Shown here: positions 1-12,173 of the stretch, piece by piece | Layout: the number at the start of each line of letters is the position of its first letter | Numbering within the stretch: position 1 is the stretch's first letter | Source: Branchiostoma floridae | Lineage: Eukaryota; Chordata; Leptocardii; Amphioxiformes; Branchiostomatidae | Assembly (NCBI RefSeq): GCF_000003815.2 | Contig: NC_049992.1 | Span: 8,430,920 to 8,494,919, forward strand | Direction of reading: 5' to 3' | Length of the DNA stretch: 64,000 bases | The notes under the pieces: model-generated | The model's database searches: none | The model's input: only the letters and a program-made list of their open reading frames with translations | What the model was told of the DNA's origin: nothing | Translations under genes and position numbers: made by a program

Positions 1-624
1 GTTCTGCAGAAAGTCAGATTCCCACTTCATTCTGGTTTAAATTAGAAGGGACTCCTCATCAACTATTTTGACAATGTCTCCGAAGATTTTATAGCTAGCT
101 CTGATCACATTTCACCATTGTTTGTCTTGCCACTGACCTACTGATCTTCAAAAGGACATTAAATGGAAAGTAATGACTACAATGACTTGAAATCCAAGTT
201 GCGCTACATATGGATAAAAGACTGCGACTGTTGATTATGCTCAGAAATTTTGATTCTGCACCTTAATTCTTAGAACGGTTCTGACCTTATTGATCCCCAT
301 CCTACACGTTGCTATTATATGAAATATGCTATCAGCATTAATTGGCATCGTTATGTGTGCTCTAATTTTCCGAGTTAGATTTATTTTCTTTGTTTCGCTG
401 TTCTCCTTTTACCGATCTACAAATCAATATCTTTATGAGTTGGTAATTATTTGAATGACCCAAGAGGAATATATTAATCACCAGAAATGGAAAAAAAGTT
501 GATAATCTGGCTCTGACTGGTAAGCTTGCTTTGAAATTTGCATATTGAAGTCACAACTTGCTGAAATACGATCTTGTTATTTTGAAATCTGGTGTAATCT
601 ACGTCACATAGCAGCCTGGTCACG

Positions 625-756
625 TACGTCAAGTTGTTTGGGGGTAATTAGTGAAAGTTGTTTCCGGTTGTTTGGGGTGATTAGTGAAAGTTGTTCCCAG
701 TTATTTTCGGTAATTAGTGAAAGTCGTTTTCGATCGTTTTCGGTAATTAGTGAGAC
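625..756. repeat. 33-bp minisatellite, about 4 units
   Basis: The motif GTAATTAGTGAAAG recurs with its ends at 657, 690, 723 and (as GTGAGAC) 756, an exact 33-bp period. A 33-bp unit keeps frame, so translation gives an 11-residue repeat, but there is no other sign of coding. Confidence 0.8.
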
Positions 757-1783
757 CCACGATCGTTGAACAGTAGCAATTTGAGGATAGCATTTTCATA
801 GCCATGCTTGTGTCTGTCCGACAACATTCATCTGTTACTGACAAGACTGTCCTAGATCCCTGTCCACGGTTGGTTCTGTCACAGCTTACTTGAAAAGTCT
901 GCCACATCAAAATCGTACAACGACCTACGACAAACATCGTACAACAACTAACTTCGTATCGTACGTACGAGCATTAACTTCTGGCAAAAATGTACGTCTG
1001 CTGCAAAGTTCAACTGTCTTGGTACACAAAATGTTGTTTTAGATCATTGTCGGTGGGTTGTTCTGTCACCTTCCTGCCTTGAGTATTCTAATTTCTACTA
1101 CATCAAAATCGTACATCAACCTACCAATATGAACACACCATCAGCAACAGATTTACCACAGAATACATAAAGCTAAAAGTTGTAATCTCTTGGCTAGCTC
1201 TTTTTATTTCAGCTATTACATCTCCTCGACTCCATACGGCTGAAAATCCAATATGGCACGGTACAGCAAACGGCAATAATATTCTATGACTCTGCGGTGA
1301 CCGGTACGTTCCGAGTCTTTCCGGTTGAGTTACTCCCTCACTTTCCCTTGACTGCACAGAACTAGTTTCTACCAGACTGACTACGCTGGCTTTCAAAGGG
1401 AGAATAATTTACCAGGGAAAATTTGCTACCATAGGAGTTACTAGTAGTCGGCCGCGCAACCGGAGGGTAAACATGAACCTAAGCGTGGACTGACTCCCCT
1501 GGCCAATTTCCCGATTATTTTGCTGACTCCTACGATCCCCGTGCCCCCGTAGGAAGGCCTGGTGGGGGCTAGCACAGGACCATCTGCCAGCAGCCTTAGC
1601 CCCTACCATAGCTCTTGGCCGAATAGTAATAGGGAAGTTTAGCCATGTTAGGAATGAAAGTCTAGTAGGAGTTAATTGGCCTAGGAGTGAACTGACCGGC
1701 CGTCGGAGTTGTCGCCGACTTCAAAGATGTCATGAAACTGATCCGCTCATTTTCTGTACAAAGGCAGTAGTATTGCCAGTAGA

Positions 1784-2249
1784 CAGGGGTGCCTAAGCAT
1801 TTGCACGAACCCTATGAAATTCGTGCGAATATTATGTGATACACACGAATCACTATGCGAAAACGCACGAATATTATGAAATTCGCACGAATCACTATGC
1901 AAAACGCACGAATATTATGAAATTCGCACGAATCACTATGTGATTCACACGAACCTTATGAGATTTGCACGATCCTTATGCGAAATTGCGCAAACACTGC
2001 CGGGGTCACGTGACAGACGGAGCGGGATTTTTAAGATGGCGGCTTCGATCGGCGGCGACGGAAAATACGATGTGACACGCCGAAATGAAGCAAAACAGTA
2101 GCACACAGGCTATCAAATACATCTTTGCGACGGTAAATGTCCATTCCATGCCTTGAAATATAAATATCACGGGTAGAAACGCTCAAAATCATGCCTCCTC
2201 CCGGCCGCCGTTTTTGCATAAGGATCGTGCAAATGCTTAGGCACCCCTG
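1784..2249. mobile_element. MITE with terminal inverted repeats starting CAGGGGTGCC
   Basis: The left end reads CAGGGGTGCCTAAGCATTTG and the right end is its reverse complement, giving TIRs of about 25 bp. GTAGA directly abuts both ends (1779-1783 and 2250-2254), consistent with a 5-bp target duplication. The left half holds repeats of a CGCACGAATATTATGAAATT-type unit; the right half is CpG-rich and contains AAGATGGCGGC, a YY1-like site. No transposase is encoded. The superfamily is uncertain; the CAGGG start would suit hAT. Confidence 0.8.
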
Positions 2250-3727
2250 GTAGAGCTATCTGGATAGACTGCACGCGACTAACTGAAAACCCACAGTAAC
2301 TTATTTGTCCCTTTTTGGCCAGATTCTTCTATTTTTTTTCATCCAGCTGACACGTCTGCTTGGAGACTAGGTACATATTCCGAATCTTTAGTTTACGATT
2401 GAGTTACTCCCACCTTTCCCCACTACCTCTACAGAAACATCTGCCAGAAGCCAGCGCTGTCTCGTTAAACAGCGCTGCAATAACTGCCGTGCTCATGGCG
2501 GCGTGACGTGTTCGCGCCAATTTGCACGGCCGTAAAAACTCAGGCAACATTTGACCGCAATTTGGAGTCATTCTGCAGAGGCGATAAATATCACCTGCTG
2601 CGAAATTGCCTCGTAGGCGGCTGCTATTTCGTCTTCTCCGAAAACAAATACCTCTCCTCTGACAGAAAGCCTTGTCACGTTCCTCGAGATGGGTCACCGT
2701 TTTGATACAGCAGTTTTCTATCTAGGCACTAATGCCATCACACAGGGATATCCACTCCGGGCCATTTAATATCGCACAGCCCCACTAAAGATGTAGACCG
2801 TCCGACAGAAACGAGATTAAAATCCGTGATCCCGAACGCCACTCATAAATATCTGGGTACGAGACATATGAGGATATTACAAGGAAATGCCACGGTGCAA
2901 TACCATAAACAGTGGTGTTCACGCGAGCTTATTCTCTAGTCACTACTTACTTGGTAAACTTCGCCAGGTTTATAACACGTACGTGACCATGTTTATGAAA
3001 TCATTGCAATCTGGTCATCATACAGACGCATGTAGTTTAAATTTTTTTCCATTGATGAAAGTTTTAAAAAATCACGTAAATCTAAATATTGTTAAACGAT
3101 ATATTGTCGGAATAATCATTCAGTCCAGTAAATGTTCATAGTTCATGCAATCGAGATACGTTGTGAATCAAATATGCTTGATATATGGTAACAATATCAT
3201 CTGGTAGCGATTTTAGCTCGTTAGGATAGCATTTAGTCGAGGCATCAGTCTATTAACACGATGATAGTCAGGGGTCATGTACCGGGCCACGCGCGACCTC
3301 TGTAATCTTCACCATCGTTCAGAGTTGATAACTCAATCATGCCACGTACAGTCTGCAGGGGCTGTATGGAAGAATGCCGCACGCGTTTGCAGACTAGTCA
3401 CAACTAGTTTTCATCAAATGAAACCATCGTTGGTGCCGCAGCTGGAGGTTTGAAAAGATGCTAAAACAAATGGCCCTTGAAATGTAGGGACATACTACGC
3501 TATATAAAGAGAAGGTGATGAGTATTTCAGGACTTATTGTACTGACATGTCCACTGAATGAGAATATGAAAGCTGGAATCCTTCGGGCGATGAAAGAAAC
3601 ATCGATCTTGGTAGCAAATTCATTGCCTTCGAATATTTTAGTTCAAAAGAAACTTAGCATGAACAGCTATACATTATTGACTCGTTACTTTAACCCTAAG
3701 GGAGTCAACTACTGCTATGATTTGTTT

Positions 3728-3975
3728 TTGTTTTCGCTTGTCTGTCTGTATGTCTGTATTTCTGATTGGATGTGATTGTGTGTTTCTGTGCTACGTTTCT
3801 ATATGCTCTGCCAGTGGCCGCTCATTGCCATGTTAGACTAATTTTCTTTGTTTCATTTTCTATTTTTATCACCCTACAAATTAACATATTTTTTTTGCTT
3901 GTCTGTCTGCATGTCTGTCTGATTGGATGTAATTTTGTGTTTCTGTGCTACATTTCTGTATGCTCTGCCACGTAA
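3728..3975. repeat. Direct duplication of about 100 bp, about 160 bp apart
   Basis: Two similar segments begin with GCTTGTCTGTCTG and end in a TATGCTCTGCCA motif (about 3728-3812 and 3896-3970). The spacer includes a TTTTCTTTGTTTC tract that recurs near 383. There is no coding potential. Confidence 0.65.
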
Positions 3976-4116
3976 CTCAGAAGGGATAGAGTCTGCAATC
4001 TCTAGTTGCCTTGTATCGTCTTGGTAATGATTTTGCCTGAGATACAGCTTTTCACGGGGTAAAATGATACTAAAATCCCAGAGCAACACCAACAGCCATT
4101 TGCTATGTTGTCACAG

Positions 4117-7100
4117 GCCTGTGCTATGCGGAGTTCGCGGCCCGGGTACCCAAGGCCGGGTCTGCGTACGTGTACGGCTACCTGGCTGTGGGCGAGTTCT
4201 GGGCCTTCGTGATTGGATGGAACATGGTTCTGGAGGACATGATTGGTGCAGCCTCCGTCGCTAAGGCCTGGTCACAGTACTTCGACTCTTTCTTCAACGA
4301 CTCCATCAGGTGAAGAACGATTAAGAATCCTTCATCTATGTTCTTAAGAGTCATGCATTCATTTGCATTTATGTATTTACTTATTGGTTTGGGACTTTGG
4401 TCTGTTCAGCACACACAGCCAGGGCTGCCCAACTAGCATGTTGTTATCAAAAATGCCATGGCGGCAGACAATATGATATGTCAATTATATTCACTTGCAT
4501 TTACTTTCTAAACAATATGTTACCGTGAATTAAAGACTGGCTTTTCATAATTTCCGTCCGGCTAGGACTTGACCGTGACTTAAATCAGTTCAGTTCATCT
4601 TCGTGGTACGAGGTGCCACGGACGATGCTGCACCAGACATCTGTCATCAACGTAATGACTGAAATTGGGAGAGATAAAAAATCTAACGGACCTATGATAG
4701 ATGACAAGGCGATGTGTTTTATTCCCTCCCAGACTGACCGTAGAGCATGAGATCGGGACCCTACACAAGGCGCCTGGCCTGGGAACCTACCCGGACATCA
4801 TAGCCTTCATCCTGCTACTGCTCATGACGGGTAAGCTAACCAGTCTAATCAGAAGACGCTGTCTTTCCAGAACAACACTAGATCTTATTCAGAATGCATA
4901 CAAGACGTTCTTTCTTCCATCAAAGCAGAGTCCAATGGGGTACAAAACTACAGATTTAGGCAAGAGCAAAGACAATAATCCTCTTTGTATCAGTTGCTTT
5001 GTAGATGTATGTGTGAAGCAGACTTTTTTTTTGAATGTTTGTCTTTTCCTACATTATATTAAGACTTTGCAAATTCATTCAGACGTCTTTTGAGGACTAG
5101 TTAGTAGGCAAGTTCGCCGACAAACCCCGACTCCAGATAACATGGCGCAGGGCTAACCTAACTCTCAACCATGGTCGAAGGAAGGTCGGCAAGGTATGGC
5201 CGGGAGGTTGTGGTCGGTAAGCCATGGTAGGTACGCCATGGTGGAGAAAGCGTGGTCGGGAGGCCATGTTCGAAAGAAGGTAGGAAGGCCATGGTCAACA
5301 AGCCGTGGTTGGGAGGCCATGGTCGAGAGAAGGTTGAGAGGCCATGGTCAGCTATGTATGACAGGTACATGAAATATTTCAGGTGTGATTGCCAGCGGAG
5401 TGAAGCAGACGTCCATCACTAACATCATCTTCACGGTGGTGAACATGTTGGTGATCCTGTGTATCGTGGTTGTGGGCTGTTTCTACGTCAACGTACAGAA
5501 CTGGGCAGGCGAGGAGAACTTCCTACCGTACGGATTCTCCGGGGTAAATAAATCTATATATACGACATTACCAAATCTCCAAGCAGATGTTAGGGTGGAA
5601 GACCGCAACGTTTTCAACTGCCGGGGAGCTGTCAAACAGGTCATGCATCGGAAACCCAAAACGATACAGTCTTAAGCTTTTATCCCAACATCTACTTGAA
5701 CATTAATCAGAGCTTTAAATCTAATGTGTATCCAAGAACGTTGTACCTTATATACGTCTTACGGCGTCGCTGTCAATAAATAATCTATATGTTTTTGTAA
5801 TTGGACTCATTAGAAGTAAGCTCTATAGCAAATACATTTCGTAAAAGTAAGGTCTGTACGTTGATCTTCTCTTAGGTTCTGTCTGGCGCGGCTGTCTGCT
5901 TCTATGCTTTTGCAATTGGACTCTTTACGAGAAAATTCTAGCAAATAAAAAAATGACATTTCTCACAAACGGTAAGGATGGTTCTTTAACGTTTTTTTTT
6001 CGTTGCTCTTCTGTTAGGTTCTTTCTGGCGCGGCCACCTGCTTCTACGCCTTTGTGGGCTTCGACATCATAGCGACCTCTAGCGAGGAGGCGCGGAACCC
6101 CAGTAAGAGCATCCCCACGGCCATCCTGCTGACGTTGGTGACGTGTTTCCTGGCGTACTTTAGCGTGTCCGCCATCCTGACGCTGATGGAGCCGTACAGC
6201 CAGATCGCCAGCACCGCCCCGCTGTCCCGGGCGTTCGACCAGCACGGGCTCTACTCCGTCGGGTACATCATTTCCGTTGGTAGGTTGTGGTTAAGGCTTT
6301 TAAGACTCTTCTTTTTGTGTATATTGAGGCTACCAACTTCAACTTGTTGAATGAGGCTACCAAGTTACCAACCTCAACTGTCAGATTGGGAAGTATTACA
6401 AAACATGTTTCATAACACCGTATACGGAACAAATCACGAACAAATTAAGCTGGTGTGTTACGCTGAAGGGCGGTTATATCGGCTATATGTAGACACAGAT
6501 ACAGAATCAAATCATTTGAAGACGTATTACAAAGAATAATGTCTCAATTGTAATTAGTACGATTCACGTGTAAGCAATTAGGTTTCAACCCACCCCAAAG
6601 AATCATAAGGTATACACTAGCATCAGATACAAATCTGTATACACAACACCACAGTTGCCTACCAGGTCCACAGTAAGTCAATTACGGGATTGTAAATGAT
6701 ACCAATGTATGAAGAAACGTCGTGATGCTTTATTCTTGTGGATACACTTATCTAAAGCCGCTTCGACAGTTCTCTAACTATATAATGACTTTGCAGGCAC
6801 CATTTGTAGCCTGACGGCTTCCACCTTTGGTTCCCTGTTCCCCCTGCCCCGTATCGTCTACACCATGGCTAAGGACGGGCTGCTGTGTGAGGTGTTCGCC
6901 CAGGTCCACCCTCGTACCTCCGTGCCGTTGGTGGCCACTAACTCTAACTTGTGCTTTTGCAGGGGCCATTTGTGGCCTAACGGCCTCCACCCTGGGTTCC
7001 CTGTTCCCCCTGCCCCGTATCGTCTACACCATGGCCAAGGACGGGCTGCTGTGTGAGGTGTTCGCCCGGGTGAACCCCACTACCTCCGTGCCGGTGGTGG

Positions 7101-10100
7101 CCACGCTGGTGTCCGGCTCCCTGGCGGCGGTCCTGTCCTTGGTGCTAGATCTGCAGCAGTTGGTGGAAATCATGTCCATCGGCACGCTCATGGCCTACAC
7201 ACTGGTGGCAGCGTAAGTAACTATCTTTAAAACTACATTTCTTAAGACTGTTAATATTTTTCTATATATGATAAATGGGTCTGGATAGATTTGTTAACGG
7301 TTAGACGTTTCAGATAGCATCCGCTACTTTTCTTCGGTTACTGACATTTATCCACTTGCTGAAGTAGCTGTTATCTTGCGTGAGTTATAACCAGAATGTC
7401 TAATTAAACTTCGTCAAGGAACTAATGTTAACCAGTTCTAACCAACGTTGATGAAGGTCTAAGAGACAGTGAGCAGTCACAGATTCTTTCAATTATTCCT
7501 TCCCTCCTTCACCCCTTCCAGGTCTGTCCTGATCATGCGCTATCAGCCGGGCAGAATCGGTCTCACCAAGGACGAGTCCGCCTATTTCCCGACATCCTCC
7601 GAGAAGACAGGGTTACTCTCCACTGGCACCGCGAGTAACGGCACGAACGGGAAACCCAAGCCTGGACTGTCCAAGTTCTTCAAACCCAAGGACTCTACCG
7701 GCTTCGTGCTGATGGAGACAGACGGGGGACAGGAGACTCCCAAGGAGCAACAACAACAACAAGGTTTGCCAAAGAGCAGTTACTCAGGCAACTGGAGATA
7801 ATTTTGGAAACGGTGAGACGTTTCAGATGACATCAGTAATCTTCAATACCACTGACAAAAGATGGTGGATGCCATCTGAAACATCTGACCGTTTCCAAAA
7901 TCATATCTAGTTGCTTGAGTAACTGCTTTTTGTTGTACCTGGATGTCTAACTTTCATCGACGTGACAACAAGGTTTGTCCTCAACTTGGGACATTTCCAA
8001 GGCCATGACTTTAAAAGTTCAAAGTTACGCGCGCTAACACAGTTTTAGCATATTTTAAAGAAAATGAAATGGATGGATAGGTACTCGAATGTATGTTCAT
8101 CTGTTGGCAGTCAGCATCATGTTACAATTCTAAAATTTATACATGTATCCGTACACAAAATAAAGCGCTTACCAACAGGCTTTAGATCAGTGCTCTGATC
8201 CTTATCAAGTTGAAATTACCCCAAGCCTATGTCACCAAACGGATAGATAGATCTAAAAGAAATTCATGTATGTAACAATAGCAAAGTTGGTAAACTGATG
8301 ATTTATGACAATTTTCAGTAGACGAAGTCAGTAGCAAATTATAAGTATCAATACTCATTGACACGCCAAAAAGTAGTTACTCATGCAAGAAACTGGATAT
8401 GATTTTGTGTCAGTGTCACTGACGAAAGACACCGGATGGCTGCCTGAAACGTCTGATCATTTCCAAAATCATATTCAGTCGAGTAACTACATTTGGCGTA
8501 TCTTATTACCTAGACGGCTAGACGTCTAACCTTCTTTGAAATACTCATGTAGGTACGACAGCTCTAACGGACTCAGAGGCGCCCTCTGGCAGCTACCAGC
8601 CCCTAGACGTGACGGAGTCCGTGCCGGACCCCCGGCCGGAGCCGACCCCGCACACGGGCCAGCTGGTGTCCTGGTCCGTCCACATCATCGTCATCCTCAT
8701 GGTTCTCACCAGCGCAACGCTCATCTTTGCACAGGACTATGTGTACAACAGAGCTTGGTAGGTACATGGGGGGTAGTTCAAACTAGCACTTCCCAGGCAG
8801 TTTTTGCATTGCGACTTTGAACTACAATGCTTTATAGATACGTATATCACACACCGCCACTCCCAAGCGATCTTTATTTTACGACGTCAATTGGTCAGGT
8901 GATGTGAATATAACAAGAAAGCTGCACATAAAGGCTTGCTATCATACATAGAAATAAACTTTGCTTATTGCAGATTAGAAAATGCATGGTAGCTCTGGTC
9001 CCTCTCGGAAGTACAAAAAATGTCCTGACCCATGGACTATATAGGGATAGTTCAAACTAGCACTTCCCCGAATTGTTTTTGCATTGCGACTGTGTACTGC
9101 AATACTTTAGATACCGATGTCAACTTGCCGCCCTGTAGCTAGTTTGCCTATTTACTAGTTTATGAATGGGCCACACATCCCTACTCGACATATGTGCATT
9201 TCGTTTGTATATAAATTATATACATATTACTTACTTTACTTTGGTCCAGCTCCCGCTCAAACCAAGCTTGAAATTTGTCTCAACTCAACTCTATCTTTCA
9301 TTATACATATGCCAGCTTTTTTCAAAAGCCCTTGTTTGATGGTATATCACTTGATGTTACGGAAAAATGCGTCGCAAGTCTGTATCATAGATCAAATCTA
9401 GAATCTTGACACATGTACCTAGACTTCGCTTTAAAAGTTATAAAGTTAAAGTTGGCTTTTAGGCTAGAGCAGACACCTGCTACATTGTTTTATACCAGTT
9501 GTCGTCCCCTTTCGTGTTACCTTTAACTAGCCCTCGGGTAAGAATTTGCAATAAACTTTCATTCTCTTACCAACCTTAGGTGGGCACTACTGATCATCTG
9601 TGTGCTGGTCTCCGCCATCTTGAGCCTGTGCGGGTTCATCTGGCGCCAGCCGCAGAGCCGCATGCGGCTGCCCTTCAAGGTGCGGGGCTGCGTGGTGGTC
9701 TGCCCCGTCTCCATGTTCGTCAACATCTACCTGATGCTCAAACTCAAGCCCGCCACCTGGATCCGATTCGCCATATGGCTGGCCATAGGTATGTATGGCA
9801 GCGATGCTTCCAATAAGCCTTCTCACACTAGTTAACACGCATGCGCGGGTGAAAGGAACTCTGGGTAATATGTCAAAGTTGAAGGTCCCAGAAAATCAAC
9901 ATTCCGCCATTTTCAGGCGTCATTACGCTCCGGACATTGTTACACGAATCGAAACAATAGTAGATACGAGATTGTTGACGTCTGAGGGCCTTCAAATTTG
10001 ACATATTACCCAGAGTTCCTTTCACCCGCGCGGTAACTAGTGTGAACAGGCTTATAAGCTCTTTCACCGAGTTTGCTACGCATGTGCAGGCGAAAGGAAT

Positions 10101-10472
10101 ATGTCAAAGGTAAAGGCCCTCAAAAGTCTTGTCTCGATTTGCATAACAATGTATTCCATATGCTAGTCACGTTCATCGTAGAGTTGACAGGAAGTGATCT
10201 GACACGTGATGTTACTCAAAACCTTATTTGAATAATTTGTGAATAATTTACCAAGACATATGAGAGATGCTAAGTTTGTCTGAAATGACTAAAACTAGGA
10301 CTTTATTTCCCTCCCTCCACATACAGGTCTGGCTGTGTACCTTGGTTATGGGACACGTCACAGCTTGGAAGCCCGCCGGGCTGAGGAGAAGGGCGTGTCT
10401 CCTCTTCCTGACGTCATTTCCGCACCCAAACATGAGCCCATACCGGAAGACACTGACCAGAAAGAGTCATGA
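4117..10472 (+). CDS. Cationic amino acid transporter, SLC7A/CAT family (5' partial)
   Basis: The product is a multi-pass plasma-membrane carrier of the APC superfamily expected to move cationic amino acids. Nine in-phase exons: 4117-4309, 4733-4830, 5383-5543, 6018-6279, 6963-7212, 7522-7763, 8553-8757, 9580-9788, 10327-10472 (TGA at 10470), giving 587 aa. The sequence starts at GLCYAEFAARVPKAGSAYVY, equivalent to residue ~85 of vertebrate CATs, so roughly 85-90 residues are missing. Family landmarks seen: FLPYGFSGVLSGAATCFYAF, VGFDIIATSSEEARNP, LGSLFPLPRIVYTMAKDGLL, MSIGTLMAYTLVAA and the C-terminal FKV..VNIYLMLKLKPATWIRFAIW..GYG block. SSEEARNP and GLAVYLGYG recall SLC7A4; the AWWALL segment recalls SLC7A14, so I give no paralogue symbol. 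The hydrophilic loop (exon 7522-7763) ends in five CAA codons. Decoy copies of two exons lie at 5876-5930 and 6797-6940. The gene is certain; the subfamily is open. Confidence 0.9.
5160..5350. repeat. Intronic minisatellite, GGCCATGGTCG-type units
   Basis: Degenerate units of roughly 25-35 bp built around GGCCATGGTCG plus GGGAGG or AAGAAGG occur about seven times between transporter exons 2 and 3, ending some 30 bp before the acceptor at 5382. It generates short spurious ORFs. Confidence 0.7.
5798..5935 (+). pseudogene. Duplicated 5' edge of transporter exon 6018-6279
   Basis: The segment 5868-5930 repeats the acceptor and first ~45 coding bases of the exon at 6018 (CTTAGGTTCTGTCTGGCGCGG versus TTAGGTTCTTTCTGGCGCGG). 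Similarity also runs back into the intron (AATTGGACTC near 5800 and 5917), so a unit of about 120-140 bp was tandemly duplicated. The copy breaks off after FYAFA and has no donor, so it is a decoy acceptor. Confidence 0.75.
6797..6940 (+). pseudogene. Tandem partial copy of transporter exon 6963-7212
   Basis: The first 48 codons of the exon are present twice: after TTTGCAG at 6796 and again after TTTTGCAG at 6962. The copies differ at scattered sites (for example AQVHPRTSVPL versus ARVNPTTSVPV). The upstream copy lacks the second half of the exon and any clear donor, and the two are in different frames, so including both would shift the frame. The downstream copy is the functional exon. The upstream one is probably dead, or used only with an unusual donor. 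Confidence 0.8.
7768..7935. mobile_element. Palindromic MITE (GCAGTTACTCAAGCAACT family), copy A
   Basis: The left arm (7768-7829) and right arm (about 7873-7935) are long inverted repeats sharing GCAGTTACTC, AATTTTGGAAACGG and GTTTCAGATG. The left arm begins within a few bases of the transporter exon donor at 7763/7764. Related copies are at 8362-8500, 40424-40500 and 53085-53215. Confidence 0.75.
8362..8500. mobile_element. Palindromic MITE, same family, copy B
   Basis: The ends ACGCCAAAAAGTAGTTACTC and GAGTAACTACATTTGGCGT are inverted repeats. The interior carries CTGGATATGATTTTG and the reverse-complement arm CCAAAATCATATTCAG seen in copy A. A TACCTAGACGGCTAGACGTCTAACC tail like that of copy C follows, and the next transporter exon acceptor (8552) lies about 50 bp downstream. 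Confidence 0.7.
8762..9120. repeat. Direct repeat pair in transporter intron
   Basis: About 70 bp starting TAGTTCAAACTAGCACTTCCC at about 8773 recurs at about 9049 with the same TTTTTGCATTGCGACT continuation. The spacer of ~200 bp is unrelated. There is no coding potential. Confidence 0.65.
9816..10052. mobile_element. MITE with ~60-bp TIRs and TA target duplication
   Basis: The left arm, CTCACACTAGTTAACACG and onward through GGGTGAAAGGAACTCTGGG, is inverted at the right end (CCCAGAGTTCCTTTCACCCG). The arms start AGCCT and end AGGCT, and a TA dinucleotide flanks both sides (9814-9815, 10053-10054), as in Tc1/mariner-type MITEs. A solo arm of the same family lies at about 10077-10130 (GCATGTGCAGGCGAAAGGAA). 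It sits in the last transporter intron. Confidence 0.8.
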
Positions 10473-10502
10473 CGTCATAGATTGCCAAAGGACCAAAGGC
10501 TG

Positions 10503-10541
10503 TTGTACCAAGGAGCTTTTATCAGCTCCTTGGTTGTACAA
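10503..10541 (+). promoter_or_regulatory. 3'UTR stem-loop, 15-bp stem
   Basis: TTGTACCAAGGAGCT (10503-10517) pairs with AGCTCCTTGG(TT)GTACAA (10524-10541), leaving a TTTATC loop and a 2-nt bulge. It begins 30 bases after the transporter stop codon, so it should be in the mature mRNA. It is not a histone stem-loop or an iron-responsive element. Its role is unknown. Confidence 0.7.
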
Positions 10542-11237
10542 AATGTAATGACAACGAAACCAGAAAGACTACAGAAAGAAAGAAAGGTTGATATGGGATT
10601 TTCTAAATACCCAAGTATTAAACTTCCAAGCTCTATTACTCGTAGTTTGTTGTCTTGTCCAAAAAAGAAAAGGATTATTTGTGGTCACATTGGCAGAGGC
10701 CTGTAGAAAATCCTGTGTTGTGTACAAAGGACTTACATATCAGACATTTTAGCCTTAAAAGTGTAAGGGCCTGACAAATGGGAATTAACATGATACCTCC
10801 GTGGTCAACCTTGACAAGCTTCGATGTTCTTTTGTTTTTCTGCTGGTTAGCAAGTCTTAGAACTAGGTGGATGTACAGAATTAACACAAGGCATATCAAA
10901 TTTCTCATATTACTGCATTTTGTGCAACTGTTTAGTGACCATGTTTGTACTGGACCAATGCAGTTTTTTTGGGGGGCCGCTATGATTATGTGCCAGTAAT
11001 ATGTGTCCGGTGTGCATTTTTCCTGTCTAACTCTAATGCAACAAAATGTAAACAAAATGTGAGCTTCAATGCTTCTATGGCATACATTTGTGTACCCAAG
11101 GAACATAGGATACACGTTTGCCCAAGATATATGGTTAGATCGGAAGCTGGGTAAAATTTCTAAGACCGGCATTCAAAGCAAATATGAGAAGTACCAAAAG
11201 TTTTGAATGCTTCATGTAAAGATGTTGTAAATGTATG

Positions 11238-11243
11238 AATAAA
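11238..11243 (+). terminator. Polyadenylation signal of the transporter gene
   Basis: A canonical AATAAA lies about 770 bases past the stop codon, followed by T/GT-rich sequence (TTATTGTCTCTTCT). It is the first strong candidate downstream of 10472. Confidence 0.6.
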
Positions 11244-11524
11244 GATATATTTCACCTAGCTTATTGTCTCTTCTATTCTTCCTATTAAGAATATCTAAGA
11301 TTAGTAAGAATGACTGTAGAATGAATATCATTTTTCTAACAATATAATCAGAATGAAATTGAAAGTCATATCGATCCAGTTTAGGTCACAAACGAGCTCT
11401 TCTTTCAGTGAAAGACAGGCAATATGTACAGATTTTACAGGTACACAGGGCCACTAACCAATGGACTATGCAACCCTACCACAGCTACAGATGGAATACT
11501 TGAATGGCTTTCTAAGACTAGACC

Positions 11525-11615
11525 TTTATTGTAACCAAATCATCATTATTCTTAAAGAAGAAATAATGACAAAAATTATCTTGTAAAATCTCACACTATG
11601 AGAGAAAATTTTATT
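11525..11615 (-). terminator. Candidate NCAPD2 polyadenylation signals
   Basis: Read on the minus strand, AATAAA occurs at 11530-11525 and 11615-11610, about 560-650 bases past the NCAPD2 stop. Either would place the end of NCAPD2 roughly 300 bp from that of the convergent transporter gene. Confidence 0.4.
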
Positions 11616-12173
11616 TATCTTAAGTCATTATGAAAGTGAATACCTATTAAGACAACATAAGAAGAGGAAAATTTCTACACAACAGGATCTAAAACTGGAG
11701 ACAATCTTGTGGTTCAAAATTGAACGTATCTTGTAAGAACACAAAAAAGATAGATTTTTTCTATCCTAGTTCTTCCATATTCTTAAGACTAAAAAGAGAG
11801 GACCGAAATTAAATTATCTTGTTATTAATTCATGATGCAGTTTTCACTCTGCACTGATCCATTATCACAGTATATCGTGTGACAGCACGAAAACAACATA
11901 TACACATTTAGACATCCCTACAGTATAGAATTCCATTAATCTGCATAGAAAAGTTGGCACTTCCATAAGTCAACATTTGAAATTACCCTCTTTCATTAGC
12001 CAGAATTCAACCTATAGTCTGAACCATTTCTTATAGACATCAAGGTGTAAAAACACTTATCTAAAACTGCAGACCTTCTAGTAATAGAATGTATCTTCTA
12101 CAAGCCTTTCACACCTGAGACGTAGGACAGACATCAGTGATGAGAGAAAGGTTATTATATAGGAACTAGAGTG

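Larger units (their letters stand above)
1..4116. other. Non-coding upstream region with local repeats
   Basis: I could not find a coding exon here. In particular nothing encodes the N-terminal helices expected before the first visible transporter exon (4117). Open frames are short and unlike known proteins. The stretch is AT-rich and holds a 33-bp tandem repeat (about 625-756), a TIR element (1784-2249) and a repeated segment at 3728-3830 and 3891-3975, with a weaker third copy near 371-440. The missing transporter exons may lie before position 1 or be too short to recognise. Confidence 0.6.

Noticed and set aside
1784-2000. CRISPR-like array (repeated CGCACGAATATTATGAAATT units)
   Set aside because: Units are contiguous without unique spacers and lie inside a TIR-bounded element in eukaryotic DNA.
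3515-3975. N-terminal transporter exons in the hydrophobic frames at 3515-3975
   Set aside because: The frames are Phe/Cys/Leu-rich from T-rich duplicated DNA and show none of the conserved CAT N-terminal motifs.
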